Source of the DNA: Rubrivirga marina
GTDB taxonomy: Bacteria > Bacteroidota > Rhodothermia > Rhodothermales > Rubricoccaceae
DNA length: 64,000 bases
Assembly (NCBI RefSeq): GCF_002283365.1
Contig: NZ_MQWD01000001.1
Coordinates: 1,795,395-1,859,394 of the forward strand
Direction of reading: 5' to 3'
Of this stretch, positions 10,796-19,728 are shown piece by piece. Every line of letters begins with the position of its first letter. Within the stretch, counting starts at the first letter, position 1. A program made the position numbers and the translations under genes. The notes under the pieces were generated by a model that saw only the letters and a program-made list of their open reading frames with translations, did not search any database and was not told where the DNA came from.

Positions 10796-10814
10796 GCCCC
10801 GGCCAGACCGGGGC
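10796..10814. promoter_or_regulatory. Leader hairpin upstream of prs
   Basis: A 7-bp perfect stem (GCCCCGG / CCGGGGC) with a 5-nt loop, 22 bp upstream of the chosen prs start on the minus strand. It could be an attenuator or mRNA 5' structure; no sequence-specific riboswitch fold was recognised. Confidence 0.35.
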
Positions 10815-11048
10815 GGAGGACCACTCGCCTCAAAATAGGCCGGCCCTCGGAGGCGAGCGGATGGAGATCGAGGAAGAGTACGGGACCCTGCCGGCCGATT
10901 CAGACAAACCTCGCGGGGATGTGACGCGCCCGTCATCGGACCGGCGTAGCGTGGGGGCTGCGCCGCCCGAGCGTTCCGGGGCGAGCGCGACGCTCTCCGC
11001 CCGCCGGTTCGAACGGCCCCCGTCCGTTCCGGTCTTCCCACCACGCCC

Positions 11049-12779
11049 TTGCGTCACGTTCTCGTCGTCGCGGCTGTCGCCGCGCTGTCCCTCCCGGCCC
11101 TCGCCCAGGGCGTGTGCCCCGGCCTCGAAGGGTCCGCCGGGCTCGCGTGCGTCGTCGACGGCTACCGCCCGTCCTCGGTTCTCTCCCTCAACGACTCGAA
11201 GGACCGGCTCTACGACACCGTGGACCGAGGCGGTCAGGGCGGCCAGGACGGTGTCTTCGGCCTGTACACCGGCCACTTCGTCCCGTTCGACGGCGCCCCC
11301 AACGCCGACCCGTCCCAGGACGTTTACAACAACGACGGCTCAAACGGGATCAACCAGGAGCACGTGTTTCCCCGCTCGCGCGGGACCGACGGGAACGCCG
11401 CCGAGCGCGACCTCCACCACCTCTTCCCGACGCGGGGTGCCGTGAACTCGGCCCGCGGGAACGACCCGTTCGGGACGATCGACGACGGCGCCGCATCGAG
11501 CTGGTACCGCGGCGGTGAGCGGACGACGGCCCGGCCGTCGGATCCGGACGCGTGGAGCCAGTCGTCGGGCGGGCGGTTCGAGCCCCGGGCCGCCGTCCGC
11601 GGCGACGTCGCCCGGGCCATGTTCTACGTCGCCGCCATCTACTCGGGGACCGTTGACGGGGCGTGGTTCGACACCCAGCTCGACGACCTCCTCGCGTGGC
11701 ACCAGGCCGACCCGGCCTCCGACGGCGAGCAGTTCCGGTCCCGTCGGGTGGCCCAGTTCCAGTCGGGGTGCGGGGTGGGCGAGTGCCTCAACCCGTTTGC
11801 CTTCGACCCAACGCTCGCTCAGCGGATCTTCGCGCCGGGGACGGGCGGTCCCGGTGAGCCGCCCGGGAACGGGGCGCCGGCGCTCGTGGCCGACGTGGTC
11901 GAGACGGACGAGGACGTGCCGCTCGTCGTCGCCGTTCTCGCCAACGACGGGGACCCCGACGGCGACGCGCTCACCGTCACGGTCGTCACGCGCCCCCAGG
12001 GCGGGACGACGACCACCGACGGCACGACCGTGACCTACACGCCGGCCCTCGACTTCTCCGGCACTGACCAGTTCGAGTACTCGGTCTCCGACGGCGAGGC
12101 GACCTCGACGGCCTCGGTCCGCGTGACCGTCCGGTCGGTCAACGACGCCCCGACCGCGCCCGAGATCACGGCGCCGGCCGACGGGGCCGTGCTCGTGGTG
12201 GAGGGCGACCCGGACACGCCGGTCGCGGTCGCGTGGACGGCGTCGACGGACGCCGAGGGCGACCAGTTCGCGTACCGGTGGGAGCTGGCCGAGACGGCGG
12301 TGTTCGACGCCGTCGTGCTTTCGGTGAGCGCCCAGGGGCCGAGCGTTCGCCTCACGGTCGGCGCGCTGGCCGACGCGCTCCCGGATCTCGGAGCCGGCGA
12401 GTCGGTCGAGCTCTGGCACCGGGCCGTCGCCGACGACGGCGAGGACGCGGCGGCGGGCCCGGCGTCGCGGGTCGTGGTCGAGCGCGGGGTGGTGACGGCC
12501 GGCGAGGGCGGCCCCGGCACGGCGCTGGCAGTCGCCGTGCGGCCGAACCCGGCGCGTAGCGTGGCCATCGTGTCCGTCAACCTCGGCGTGGCGGCCGACG
12601 TCCGCGTCGAGGTCGTCGACGCGCTCGGCAGGACGGTGGCCGTCCCGCTCGACGGCTGGCGGGCGGCGGGTGCGGTCCCCGTGACGGTCGACGCGGCTGC
12701 GCTCCCAGCGGGCCTCTACCTCGTCCGGGTCGTCACCGAGGCGGAGGTGGCCGTGGCGCGGTTGACCGTCGTCCGCTAG
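11049..12779 (+). CDS. Secreted endonuclease I family protein with Ig-like domain and T9SS tail
   Basis: A 576-residue exported nuclease. TTG start, signal peptide 1-20 ending ALAQ. The endonuclease I (EndA/NucM, His-Me finger) domain spans about 25-255 with INQEHVFPRSRG (H105) and RDLHHLFPTRGAVN (121-133), the metal/catalytic core. A cadherin-like/Ig repeat follows (about 275-360: VLANDGDPDGDALTVTV, FEYSVSDGEA), then a fibronectin-like segment (about 365-490). A T9SS type A sorting domain ends the protein (VRPNPARSVA, VDALGRTV, PAGLYLVRVV). It probably degrades extracellular DNA or RNA at or outside the cell surface. A hairpin and tRNA-Gln follow. Two homologues occur at 57023 and 62746. Confidence 0.88.
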   Translation: MRHVLVVAAVAALSLPALAQGVCPGLEGSAGLACVVDGYRPSSVLSLNDSKDRLYDTVDRGGQGGQDGVFGLYTGHFVPFDGAPNADPSQDVYNNDGSNGINQEHVFPRSRGTDGNAAERDLHHLFPTRGAVNSARGNDPFGTIDDGAASSWYRGGERTTARPSDPDAWSQSSGGRFEPRAAVRGDVARAMFYVAAIYSGTVDGAWFDTQLDDLLAWHQADPASDGEQFRSRRVAQFQSGCGVGECLNPFAFDPTLAQRIFAPGTGGPGEPPGNGAPALVADVVETDEDVPLVVAVLANDGDPDGDALTVTVVTRPQGGTTTTDGTTVTYTPALDFSGTDQFEYSVSDGEATSTASVRVTVRSVNDAPTAPEITAPADGAVLVVEGDPDTPVAVAWTASTDAEGDQFAYRWELAETAVFDAVVLSVSAQGPSVRLTVGALADALPDLGAGESVELWHRAVADDGEDAAAGPASRVVVERGVVTAGEGGPGTALAVAVRPNPARSVAIVSVNLGVAADVRVEVVDALGRTVAVPLDGWRAAGAVPVTVDAAALPAGLYLVRVVTEAEVAVARLTVVR

Positions 12780-12808
12780 CGGACGAGAACGAGCCGCGCG
12801 CGAACGGA

Positions 12809-12837
12809 AACGGCCGCCTCCCCACGAGGCGGCCGTT
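12809..12837. terminator. Bidirectional terminator hairpin
   Basis: A 12-bp perfect stem (AACGGCCGCCTC / GAGGCGGCCGTT) with a 5-nt loop, between the stop of the endonuclease I gene (+) and the 3' end of tRNA-Gln (-). A/T pairs at the base give a short U-run in each direction. Confidence 0.75.
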
Positions 12838-12839
12838 CG

Positions 12840-12910
12840 TTGCCCGAGGAGGATTCGAACCTCCACAACCACTTCCAAAGAGTGGTGTGCTGCCATTACA
12901 CCATCGGGCA
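12840..12910 (-). tRNA. tRNA-Gln(TTG)
   Basis: On the minus strand a 71-nt cloverleaf: acceptor TGCCCGA/TCGGGCA, D arm GTGT/GCAC, anticodon stem CCACT/AGTGG around loop CTTTGGA (anticodon TTG, reads CAA), T arm GGAGG-TTCGAAT-CCTCC. The discriminator base is A; CCA is not encoded. Confidence 0.95.
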
Positions 12911-13071
12911 ATCGGCACCGGCGGCGGCTGGGCGCGTACCGAAGGCGCGCGGGCCCAGCCGGGCCGGCGTGCCGAGTATAGAGGGCCCGCCCCGAGCCGG
13001 TCAACGCGTCGGGCGCCGTTCGCGCCCGTTGTCCTCGTGCTCGGACTGCTCTTGCCCCCCTTTTCACGCCC

Positions 13072-13911
13072 GTGCCCGACGTCCCGCCGACCCGCCTCGA
13101 CCCCGCTCTCTCCACCCTGAACGGCGCGCCCTCGCCCGATGAGCGGACCGCCATCGGCGTCCTCGGCGGGCTGGGGCCCTACGCCGGCCTCGACCTCGTC
13201 CGCTGCGTGTTCGACGAGACCGACGCGCGCACCGACCAGGAGCACCTGCCGGTCGCGCTCATGTCCTACCCCAACCGGATCCCCGACCGCGCGACGTGGC
13301 TGGAGGACGAGACGGCGCCGAGCCCGCTCCCAGGGATGATGGAGGTCCTCCGCCGGCTCGACGACGCGGGCTGCGCCGTCGCCGGCATCCCGTGCAACAC
13401 GGCCCACGCCGCGCCCATCTACGACCGGCTCCTCGACGGCCTCGAGGCCGACGGCCGCGAACTCCGTCTCCTCCACATCGTGGACGCCATCGTGGAAAAC
13501 GTCGGGGAGGTGGCCCCGGGTGCCACCCACGTCGGCGTGCTCGCGACCACGTCGTCGATTCGGAACCGGCTCCACCAGGTCGGCCTGGAGGCGGCCGGGT
13601 ACCAGGCCGTGGTGCCGAGCCGGGAGGTCCAGCAGGCGGTCCAGGAGAGCATCTACGGGCCGTGGGGGCTCAAGGCCCAGAGCGCCCCGCCCGACCCGCG
13701 CGCGCGGGAGGTGCTCCTGGCGGCGACCGAGCACCTCGTCGAGCGCGGCGCCGACGCGGTCATCCTCGGTTGCACGGAGCTCCCGCTGGCGGTCCCCGAG
13801 CGCCGGCACGAGGGGGTCCCGTTCGTCAACTCGACGCGGGCGCTCGCGCGGGCGCTCATCCGGGCCACGCACCCCGACAAGCTCCGCTTCGCGCGGACGG
13901 CCGTCGCCTGA
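13072..13911 (+). CDS. Aspartate/glutamate racemase family protein
   Basis: A 279-residue cofactor-independent amino-acid racemase of the aspartate-racemase type (two alpha/beta domains, two cysteines). Visible are GVLGGLGPYAG, the first catalytic cysteine in GIPCNTAHA, and the second in VILGCTELPLAVP. GTG start at 13072. The family interconverts L- and D-Asp or related amino acids; the substrate is unproven here. It is convergent with the DUF4249 gene, with an imperfect palindrome (13919-13935) between the stops. Confidence 0.87.
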   Translation: MPDVPPTRLDPALSTLNGAPSPDERTAIGVLGGLGPYAGLDLVRCVFDETDARTDQEHLPVALMSYPNRIPDRATWLEDETAPSPLPGMMEVLRRLDDAGCAVAGIPCNTAHAAPIYDRLLDGLEADGRELRLLHIVDAIVENVGEVAPGATHVGVLATTSSIRNRLHQVGLEAAGYQAVVPSREVQQAVQESIYGPWGLKAQSAPPDPRAREVLLAATEHLVERGADAVILGCTELPLAVPERRHEGVPFVNSTRALARALIRATHPDKLRFARTAVA

Positions 13912-13918
13912 TCCCCTC

Positions 13919-13936
13919 CGCCTCGGTGACGAGGCG
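13919..13936. repeat. Degenerate palindromic repeat in convergent gap
   Basis: CCGCCTCGGTGACGAGGCGG-like sequence, a variant of the common palindrome with an altered centre, 8 bp after the racemase stop and 12 bp before the stop of the opposing DUF4249 gene. Confidence 0.55.
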
Positions 13937-13947
13937 GGCGCACTCGG

Positions 13948-14928
13948 CTAGAACGACGGCTCGCGGAGCGTCGTCCGGACCTCCACGAGCGCGTACGAGC
14001 CGAACACGCCGAGCCCGCCCTCCACGTTCGTCACGAGGTTGGGGATCTCGCCCGGCGACAGCGTCGAGCCCCCGCCCTGGACCGCCTGCGACTCGACGAA
14101 CGCCTCCAGCGCCGCGTCCACCGAGATCAGTCGGACGGCGTACGGCCCGTAGAACGTGAACCCGATAAACGGGACCTGCACCAGGAGCGTCCCGTCGGCC
14201 CGCTCGATGTAGCTGGCCTCGTTGATGATGGGCGAGGTCCCGGTCGTGAAGTCGTCGTCGCTCGGGTCCTCGTCGCAGAGGAGCGTCCCGCCGGCCTCCT
14301 CCTCGCAGTCGAGGAAGCGGCGGACGATCGGCACCGGGAGGAACGTCTCGGGGTCGGGCACGCTCCGGTACAGCGTGTCGCCGTCGACGCCGACCGGCTC
14401 GAAGGCGGCCGGCGCGAGGGCGCGTGTCGAGGCGATGAACGCCGCCCGCCGCTCGGCCGTCGTCGACCGCGTGATGACGACCTCGGGTCCCTGACCGGCG
14501 CCGTAGACCACCTCGCCGGGCGGGCCCTGCACGAGCTCCACGGCCGGCGGCGTCGTGGTCGTGGCCGTGAGCCGGTCGCGGGCCTGCACGTCGAGCCGGT
14601 ACGTCCGCTGCGGGAGGACCGTCACCGTGCCGTCGAGCGGGACGTAGGTGCCCGCCTCGGCCTCGGCGTAGGGGTAGACGGCCTCGTCGGAGCCGTCGGC
14701 CGCGAGGAGCGTGACGGTCACGGTCGCGCCCGAGACCGCCATGTCGGCCGGGTCGAACACGTCGAGGAGCGGGGCGACCTCGGAGAGCGCCACCGGTGGG
14801 AGCGCCTCGCCGACGCCGAGGGAGGCTGAGACCACGAGCTGCGGGTCGAGGTCGTCGTCGGTGGTCCCGTCGCAGCCGCCGACGAGCACGACCAGCGCGA
14901 GGAGGAGCAGGGGGAGGAGCGCGCGCAT
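13948..14928 (-). CDS. DUF4249-like outer-membrane-associated lipoprotein
   Basis: A 326-residue lipoprotein: signal peptide with lipobox LVGGC (about 17-21), then a beta-rich domain. The positional pairing with a TonB-dependent receptor on the same strand is the hallmark of DUF4249 proteins, thought to act with the receptor at the outer membrane; the ligand is unknown. Seen features are an early TVTVTLLAADGSDE Ig-like segment, RTYRLDVQARD, and a ring of aspartates around CDEDPSDDD. The ORF continues upstream to 15105, but those residues come from a dispersed repeat; ATG 14928 with a signal peptide is the start. Confidence 0.75.
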   Translation of the reverse strand: MRALLPLLLLALVVLVGGCDGTTDDDLDPQLVVSASLGVGEALPPVALSEVAPLLDVFDPADMAVSGATVTVTLLAADGSDEAVYPYAEAEAGTYVPLDGTVTVLPQRTYRLDVQARDRLTATTTTPPAVELVQGPPGEVVYGAGQGPEVVITRSTTAERRAAFIASTRALAPAAFEPVGVDGDTLYRSVPDPETFLPVPIVRRFLDCEEEAGGTLLCDEDPSDDDFTTGTSPIINEASYIERADGTLLVQVPFIGFTFYGPYAVRLISVDAALEAFVESQAVQGGGSTLSPGEIPNLVTNVEGGLGVFGSYALVEVRTTLREPSF

Positions 14929-14954
14929 CAGGCGAGAGCCGAACGGCAAGGAGG

Positions 14955-15083
14955 TGTCATCCTGAGGGGCGGAGCGAGGAGGGGACTCGCCGGACTCGGC
15001 CGGAACGCCCATCGGCACGCCGAGGCGGACGACGCGAGATCCTCGGCTGCGCCGACCTTCCGGTTCGCTGCGCTCAAGATGAC
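14955..15083. repeat. MITE/REP-like dispersed element, copy C
   Basis: A 129-bp element, ends TGTCATCCTGAGG (from 14955) and CGCTCAAGATGAC (to 15083), with internal GAGATCCTCGGCTGCGC as in copy A. It fills the gap between the TonB receptor stop (15110) and the DUF4249 start (14928), inside a likely operon. Confidence 0.75.
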
Positions 15084-15109
15084 GGGGGAGGGAGGTCGTC
15101 GCCATCGTC

Positions 15110-17404
15110 CTAGAAGGCGAGCGAGAGGGACACGTTGGGGAGCACCGGGAGCTGGCGGACCTCCGTGACCTCGACCGGGTTCTCGTCGAAGTCGTACACG
15201 AAGAACCACAGGTTCCGGCGGTTGTAGACGTTGACGAGCTGGAGCTGGAGCTCGTAGTCGGCGAACGACCAGCGGCCCCGCTTCGTCGCGCCGATGTCGA
15301 CGCGGTGGTAGGGCGGCAGGCGCGACGTGTTGAGCCCGTTGACGAACAGCCCGTTGAGCGTGCCGTCGCCGAACGGGAAGCCGGGGATCTCGTAGCGCCC
15401 GCTCGGGACGGTGTAGGCCTGGCCGGTCGCGTACGAGCCGGCGGCCGTGGCCTCCCAGCCGCGCCCGAGGTCGTACTGGAGGACGACCGTCAGGTCGTGG
15501 AGCCGGTCGTACTTCGGCGGGAAGGTTTCCCGGAACTGCTGGAGGTCCGGGTAGCGCCGCCGCGTCGCGCCGATGGTGTACGACGTGAGGCCCGTCAGCC
15601 GGCCCAGCCCTTTTTCCAGGAGGAACTCCGCGCCGTAGGCGTAGCCCTCGCCGAACCGGAACAGCTCGCGGTAGCTCAGCCCGGCCACGTCCTGGTTGTT
15701 CGGGTCGATGTCGAACAGGTCGCGGAGCGTCCGGCCGTAGACCTCGACGTCGAGCCGGTACGCCTCGCCCAGGTTCGTCTTGACGCCGAGCACGACCTGC
15801 TCGCTCGCCTGCGGCGGCACGCCGACGCCCGTCGTGACCCACGTGTCGAAGCCCGAGAACGACTCGTTCGAGATGAGCGAGAGGAACTGGTGGTAGCGCC
15901 CGGCCGCGGCCTGGACCACGACGTTCTCGCCGAACGTCCGCTCGACCTGGAGCTGGGGCGACACGCGGAGGTAGGCCGAGGGCTCCGGGTCAACGGCGTC
16001 CGTGAGGTCGTCGGTCACGCTCCGGAAGTACTCGGCCCGGAGGCCGCCGGTCACGATCCACCCACTCCCCGGCCGGAGCTTGCCCTGCACGTAGCCCGAG
16101 GCGTAGCGCGACGGGTTCGAGTAGTCGGTCTGGACGCTCTCGTTGAACGAGCTCTGGAGGCCGAGATTCAACACGCCGCCCCAGACGCCGGTCCGCGCCT
16201 CGAACGTCTGGTTGGGCAGCCACTCCACGTCGAGCCGGCCCGAGTAGTCGGTGAGCGTGTTGGGCCGCTCGAACTCGGTCTCGGCGAACGACCCGACCGG
16301 GTAACTGAAGTAGCGGCTGGCCGTGAGGCGGGCCTGCGCGAAGGCCGTCCCCGACAAGACCCGGTTGTAGGCCAGCGAGGCCGTCCGGTTGCCGTAGTCG
16401 AGATCGAACCGCGCGTCGTCGCCGAAGGGCACCACGACCTGGTCGCGGCCGGCGTAGGCCGCCAGCGAGATCCGGTCGTTCGGCCCCAGGTCCACGCCGA
16501 CCTTGCCGTTGAGGTCGTAGAAGTAGAAGCTCTCCGGGATGCCGTCCTGGTCGAGGTTCTCGCGGAGGACGGCGAGGAGCGGCTCGAGCGTGCTCCGGCG
16601 GGCGTTCAGCGAGTACGACCCGTTCACGCCCGGGAGGGGGCCCTCGATGCCCACGCGGCTCGCCAGGAGGCCGGCCGTCAGCGATCCGTGCGTCTCGTTC
16701 CGGTTGCCGTCGCGGTTGTAGATGTCGACGACGCTCCCGAGGCGGCCGCCGTACGTGCTCGGGTAGGCCCCCTTGTAGAGGCGGACGTCCTTGATGGCCT
16801 CCGTGTTGAACGTCGAGAAGAAGCCGAAAAAGTGGGTCGGGTTGTAGACCGTCGTCCCGTCGAGCAGGATGAGCGTCTGGTCCGGCGAGCCGCCACGGAT
16901 GTAGAGGGCCGACGAGAAGTCGGACGAGGCCTTGACGCCCGGGAGGAGCTGGATCGAGCGGAAGAGGTCCGCCTCGAAGACGGTCGGGAGGGCCTCGACG
17001 AGGTCGATCGACACGTTCTGCGTGCCCGGCGCGCGCTCTTCCTCGATCGGCTCCTCGGCCTCGACCACGACCTCGTCGGACGTGAGCCCCTCGGGCGGGA
17101 GATCGAGGTCGAGCCGTCGCGTCGCGCCGGGCGCCAGCGTCACGGTCTGGCGGGCCGTCTCGTAGCCGACGTAGCTGGCGACGACCGTGACCTCACCCGC
17201 GTCGAGCCCACCGAGCGTGTAGAACCCCTGGACGTTGGTGGCCGCCCCGCGCGTCGTGCCGTCGACACGGACGGTGGCCTGGATGAGCGTCTCGCCGGAG
17301 GCCGCGTCGCGGACGTAGCCGTTGAGCGTGGCCGGTTGGGCGCTGGCGCCGGCCGCGAGGGCGAGGGCCAGCAGCAGGAGCCGGGAAAGCGTCGGAAGGG
17401 GCAT
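15110..17404 (-). CDS. TonB-dependent receptor with carboxypeptidase-regulatory-like N-domain
   Basis: A 764-residue outer-membrane receptor. Signal peptide 1-22 (ending ASAQ), then a CarboxypepD_reg-like beta-sandwich (24-100: LNGYVRDAASGETLIQATV, GFYTLGGLDAGEVTV). The plug follows (about 128-245: SIQLLPGVKASSDFSSALYI, RGGSPDQTLILLDGTTVYNP), then a beta-barrel to a C-terminal LSLAF. It takes up a large or scarce ligand using TonB energy; the ligand is not evident. DUF4249 follows on the same strand, typical of Bacteroidota receptor pairs. ATG 17404 is chosen because the signal peptide begins there; upstream in-frame sequence is not protein-like. Confidence 0.9.
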   Translation of the reverse strand: MPLPTLSRLLLLALALAAGASAQPATLNGYVRDAASGETLIQATVRVDGTTRGAATNVQGFYTLGGLDAGEVTVVASYVGYETARQTVTLAPGATRRLDLDLPPEGLTSDEVVVEAEEPIEEERAPGTQNVSIDLVEALPTVFEADLFRSIQLLPGVKASSDFSSALYIRGGSPDQTLILLDGTTVYNPTHFFGFFSTFNTEAIKDVRLYKGAYPSTYGGRLGSVVDIYNRDGNRNETHGSLTAGLLASRVGIEGPLPGVNGSYSLNARRSTLEPLLAVLRENLDQDGIPESFYFYDLNGKVGVDLGPNDRISLAAYAGRDQVVVPFGDDARFDLDYGNRTASLAYNRVLSGTAFAQARLTASRYFSYPVGSFAETEFERPNTLTDYSGRLDVEWLPNQTFEARTGVWGGVLNLGLQSSFNESVQTDYSNPSRYASGYVQGKLRPGSGWIVTGGLRAEYFRSVTDDLTDAVDPEPSAYLRVSPQLQVERTFGENVVVQAAAGRYHQFLSLISNESFSGFDTWVTTGVGVPPQASEQVVLGVKTNLGEAYRLDVEVYGRTLRDLFDIDPNNQDVAGLSYRELFRFGEGYAYGAEFLLEKGLGRLTGLTSYTIGATRRRYPDLQQFRETFPPKYDRLHDLTVVLQYDLGRGWEATAAGSYATGQAYTVPSGRYEIPGFPFGDGTLNGLFVNGLNTSRLPPYHRVDIGATKRGRWSFADYELQLQLVNVYNRRNLWFFVYDFDENPVEVTEVRQLPVLPNVSLSLAF

Positions 17405-17593
17405 CCGGTCGGGGGGACGACGGGGAAGGGGGCCGGCCTCGGCAAGCTGGCCGACCGTGCGGCCGCAGCCCGTGGGAAACCAGCGAAATGCGACGGCCTC
17501 GCCGCGCAGGCGCCGAACGAAGCCACACGGTGCAGGGTTACGGTTCCGTGAGCCCGTCCCGCCTCGGGACACTCCCCGAGGTGGACGACCTCG

Positions 17594-17953
17594 CTAGCGG
17601 ACGCGGTCGAGCCACGGGCGCTCGCCGAGGCAGAACGTCGAGGTGTCGGCCTCGAGGCGGCGCGGGGTGGGGCCGGCCGGGTAGCGCGAGGTGGCGCTGC
17701 CGAGGTTCCACCTCAAGAGGAGCGCGCCGTCCTCGACGGCCCACGAGTGGACCGAATCGACGCGGACCGAGTCGGGGTGCTCGTAGCTCCACGCCATGAG
17801 CCCGTCGGGGCGGAGACGGACGTAGGCCGTGGCGATCTCGGGGGCGGGGCAGACCTCGCGCCACGTGGTCCCGACGAGGTCGGCGCGGGAGAGGCGGGCG
17901 ACGCCGGCGCAGGCGGCGAGCGCGAGGGCGGCGAGGAGGAGAGAGCAGCGCAT
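17594..17953 (-). CDS. Small putative lipoprotein, unknown function
   Basis: A 119-residue protein with a signal peptide and lipobox-like LAACAG (cysteine at about residue 15). The body has about 100 residues with a WREVCP segment, predicted strands (TAYVRLRPDGLMAWSYEH), and two further cysteines that could pair. It resembles small lipocalin-like lipoproteins that report a text-like 'value' domain, but no family was recognised with confidence. It lies 189 bp upstream of the TonB receptor on the same strand and could share its transcript. Its 5' region holds an inverted repeat. Confidence 0.6.
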   Translation of the reverse strand: MRCSLLLAALALAACAGVARLSRADLVGTTWREVCPAPEIATAYVRLRPDGLMAWSYEHPDSVRVDSVHSWAVEDGALLLRWNLGSATSRYPAGPTPRRLEADTSTFCLGERPWLDRVR

Positions 17954-17959
17954 GGGAGT

Positions 17960-17974
17960 CGAATCTACGATTCG
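17960..17974. promoter_or_regulatory. Inverted repeat upstream of small lipoprotein
   Basis: CGAATC-TAC-GATTCG lies 7-21 bp before the start codon of the minus-strand lipoprotein, in a stretch markedly richer in A/T than its surroundings (17955-17985). It could be an operator or part of a promoter; no protein is assigned to it. Confidence 0.4.
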
Positions 17975-18043
17975 AATAGTAGTCCGTCATCCCCTGGCGC
18001 GTGCCTCGCCGAATTGCGCGGGCGGGTCTAGCTTGGGCGGCCC

Positions 18044-19666
18044 ATGCGCACCGCCGTCCTCGCCGCCCTTCTGGTTCTCGTCGCCGCGCCCGGTGTGGCC
18101 CAACCCGACGTGGTCCTGATCGTGGCCGACGACCTCGGCTTCGGCGACGTCGGGTACAACGGGTCCGACATCCAGACCCCGCACCTCGACCAGCTCGCGG
18201 CCGAGGGGCTCGTGCTCGACCGGTTCTACGTGTCGCCGCTGTGCTCGCCGTCGCGCGCCGGCCTCCTCACGGGCCGCTACGGCGTCCGCATGGGGATCAA
18301 CGAGCCCGTCTCCCACTCCGACACGCTCGGGCTCCCACCGGCGGAGGTCACGCTCGCCGAGTACCTCGACGACGCGGGCTACGAGACGGCCATGGTCGGC
18401 AAGTGGCACCTCGGCGACGACTGCCCCTTCCACCCGCTCCAGCAGGGGTTCGACTCGTTCGTCGGCCTCCTCAGCGGCGGCGCGAGCTACTTCGACCGGC
18501 GCAACGTCGTCGGGCTCGACTGGTGGCGCGACGCGGCGCCGGTCGACACGGGGGGGTACACGACGGACCTCATCGCGGCCGAGGCCGTCGAGGTCCTGTC
18601 GAGGCCGCGCGACGGGCCTCTTTTCCTGTACCTCCCGTTCACGGCGCCCCACACGCCGCTCCACGCGCTTGAGGAGGACCTCGTGCTCTACCCCGGCGTC
18701 GCCGAACCGCATCGGACGTTCGCCGCCATGACCACGGCGCTCGACCGTGCGGTCGGGCGCGTCATGGCGTCCGTCCGCGCCTCGGGCCGCCCGACGCTCG
18801 TGTGGTTCCTGTCCGACAACGGGGCCGTCGAAGACTTCGGCGGGAGCAACGGGGGGCTCCGTGGCGGCAAGGGCCAGCATTGGGAGGGCGCCATCCGCGT
18901 GCCCTCCGTGGTGTGGTACCCCGAGTGGGGCGCGGGCGAGGTCTCGCACCCCGTGTGGTACCTCGACGTCCTCCCGACCGTCCTCGGGCTCCTCCCCCAG
19001 CCGCCCACCCCCGTGAACCCGCTCGATGGGACCGACCAGGGCGCGTTTCTCGCGGGCGCCCCGCCCGATGCCTCCGTGCTCGAACGGACGCTCTTCTCAT
19101 ACCGCCGGACGGGCACCGATGGCTACTGGCTCGCCGCCCAGAGCGCTCTCTGGAAGTACGCCGAGCACCGGACGCCCGACCGGACCGCGGTCGATCTGTT
19201 CCGCATCGACCTCGACCCGTACGAGCAGGCCGATAGCAGTCGGTCGTATCGAGGCCAGGTGGCCGCGATGCGCCAAGCCGCCATCGCCTTCACCGAGCTG
19301 ACGCTCCCGGGTGCGGCCCACGACGAGACGCTTACGATCGACCGGCCGCCGGACCTCGCCGAGTGCTCCGGGATCCTCACGACGCCCCCCGGGCCGCCCC
19401 CTGGCGGGCTCTCGCTCCGCGTCGGGCCGAACCCGCTCCGCGACGACAGCGCGGTCCGCATCGAAACGGACCGGTACCGAGAGGTCCGGGTGGACCTGTT
19501 CGACCTGCTGGGCCGCCGCGTGCGGACCCTCTTCACAGGGACGGTCGAGGCCGGCGGGCGGCGAGCGGTTCCGCTCCGGCCGGGCGGCCTCCCGAGCGGC
19601 GTGTACATCGTCCGCGTGACGGCCTCGGGCGCCTCGATGTCGGCGCGGGTCGTGGTGGCGCGGTAG
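18044..19666 (+). CDS. Secreted sulfatase (FGly-type) with T9SS sorting domain, copy 1
   Basis: A 540-residue type I sulfatase. Signal peptide 1-19, metal-binding DD at 29-30 (VADDLGFGDVGYNG), and the formylglycine site C67 in CSPSR (67-71) within LCSPSRAGLLTGRYG. Further motifs are GKWHLGD, PLFLYLPFTAPHTPL, SDNGAVEDFGGSNGGLRGGK, and a C-terminal T9SS type A domain (about 460-540: VGPNPLRDDSA, FDLLGRRVRTLF, SGVYIVRVTASG). It should hydrolyse sulfate esters on extracellular glycans; context resembles arylsulfatase B-like enzymes, but the substrate is unknown. A maturase is not seen in this window. A close paralogue follows at 19729. Confidence 0.9.
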   Translation: MRTAVLAALLVLVAAPGVAQPDVVLIVADDLGFGDVGYNGSDIQTPHLDQLAAEGLVLDRFYVSPLCSPSRAGLLTGRYGVRMGINEPVSHSDTLGLPPAEVTLAEYLDDAGYETAMVGKWHLGDDCPFHPLQQGFDSFVGLLSGGASYFDRRNVVGLDWWRDAAPVDTGGYTTDLIAAEAVEVLSRPRDGPLFLYLPFTAPHTPLHALEEDLVLYPGVAEPHRTFAAMTTALDRAVGRVMASVRASGRPTLVWFLSDNGAVEDFGGSNGGLRGGKGQHWEGAIRVPSVVWYPEWGAGEVSHPVWYLDVLPTVLGLLPQPPTPVNPLDGTDQGAFLAGAPPDASVLERTLFSYRRTGTDGYWLAAQSALWKYAEHRTPDRTAVDLFRIDLDPYEQADSSRSYRGQVAAMRQAAIAFTELTLPGAAHDETLTIDRPPDLAECSGILTTPPGPPPGGLSLRVGPNPLRDDSAVRIETDRYREVRVDLFDLLGRRVRTLFTGTVEAGGRRAVPLRPGGLPSGVYIVRVTASGASMSARVVVAR

Positions 19667-19728
19667 GGGCGTAGGGAGTCGCCCCCCGTCTTGATGGGTA
19701 TCTAGGGAGGCGAGTCCACTTCGTTTGC

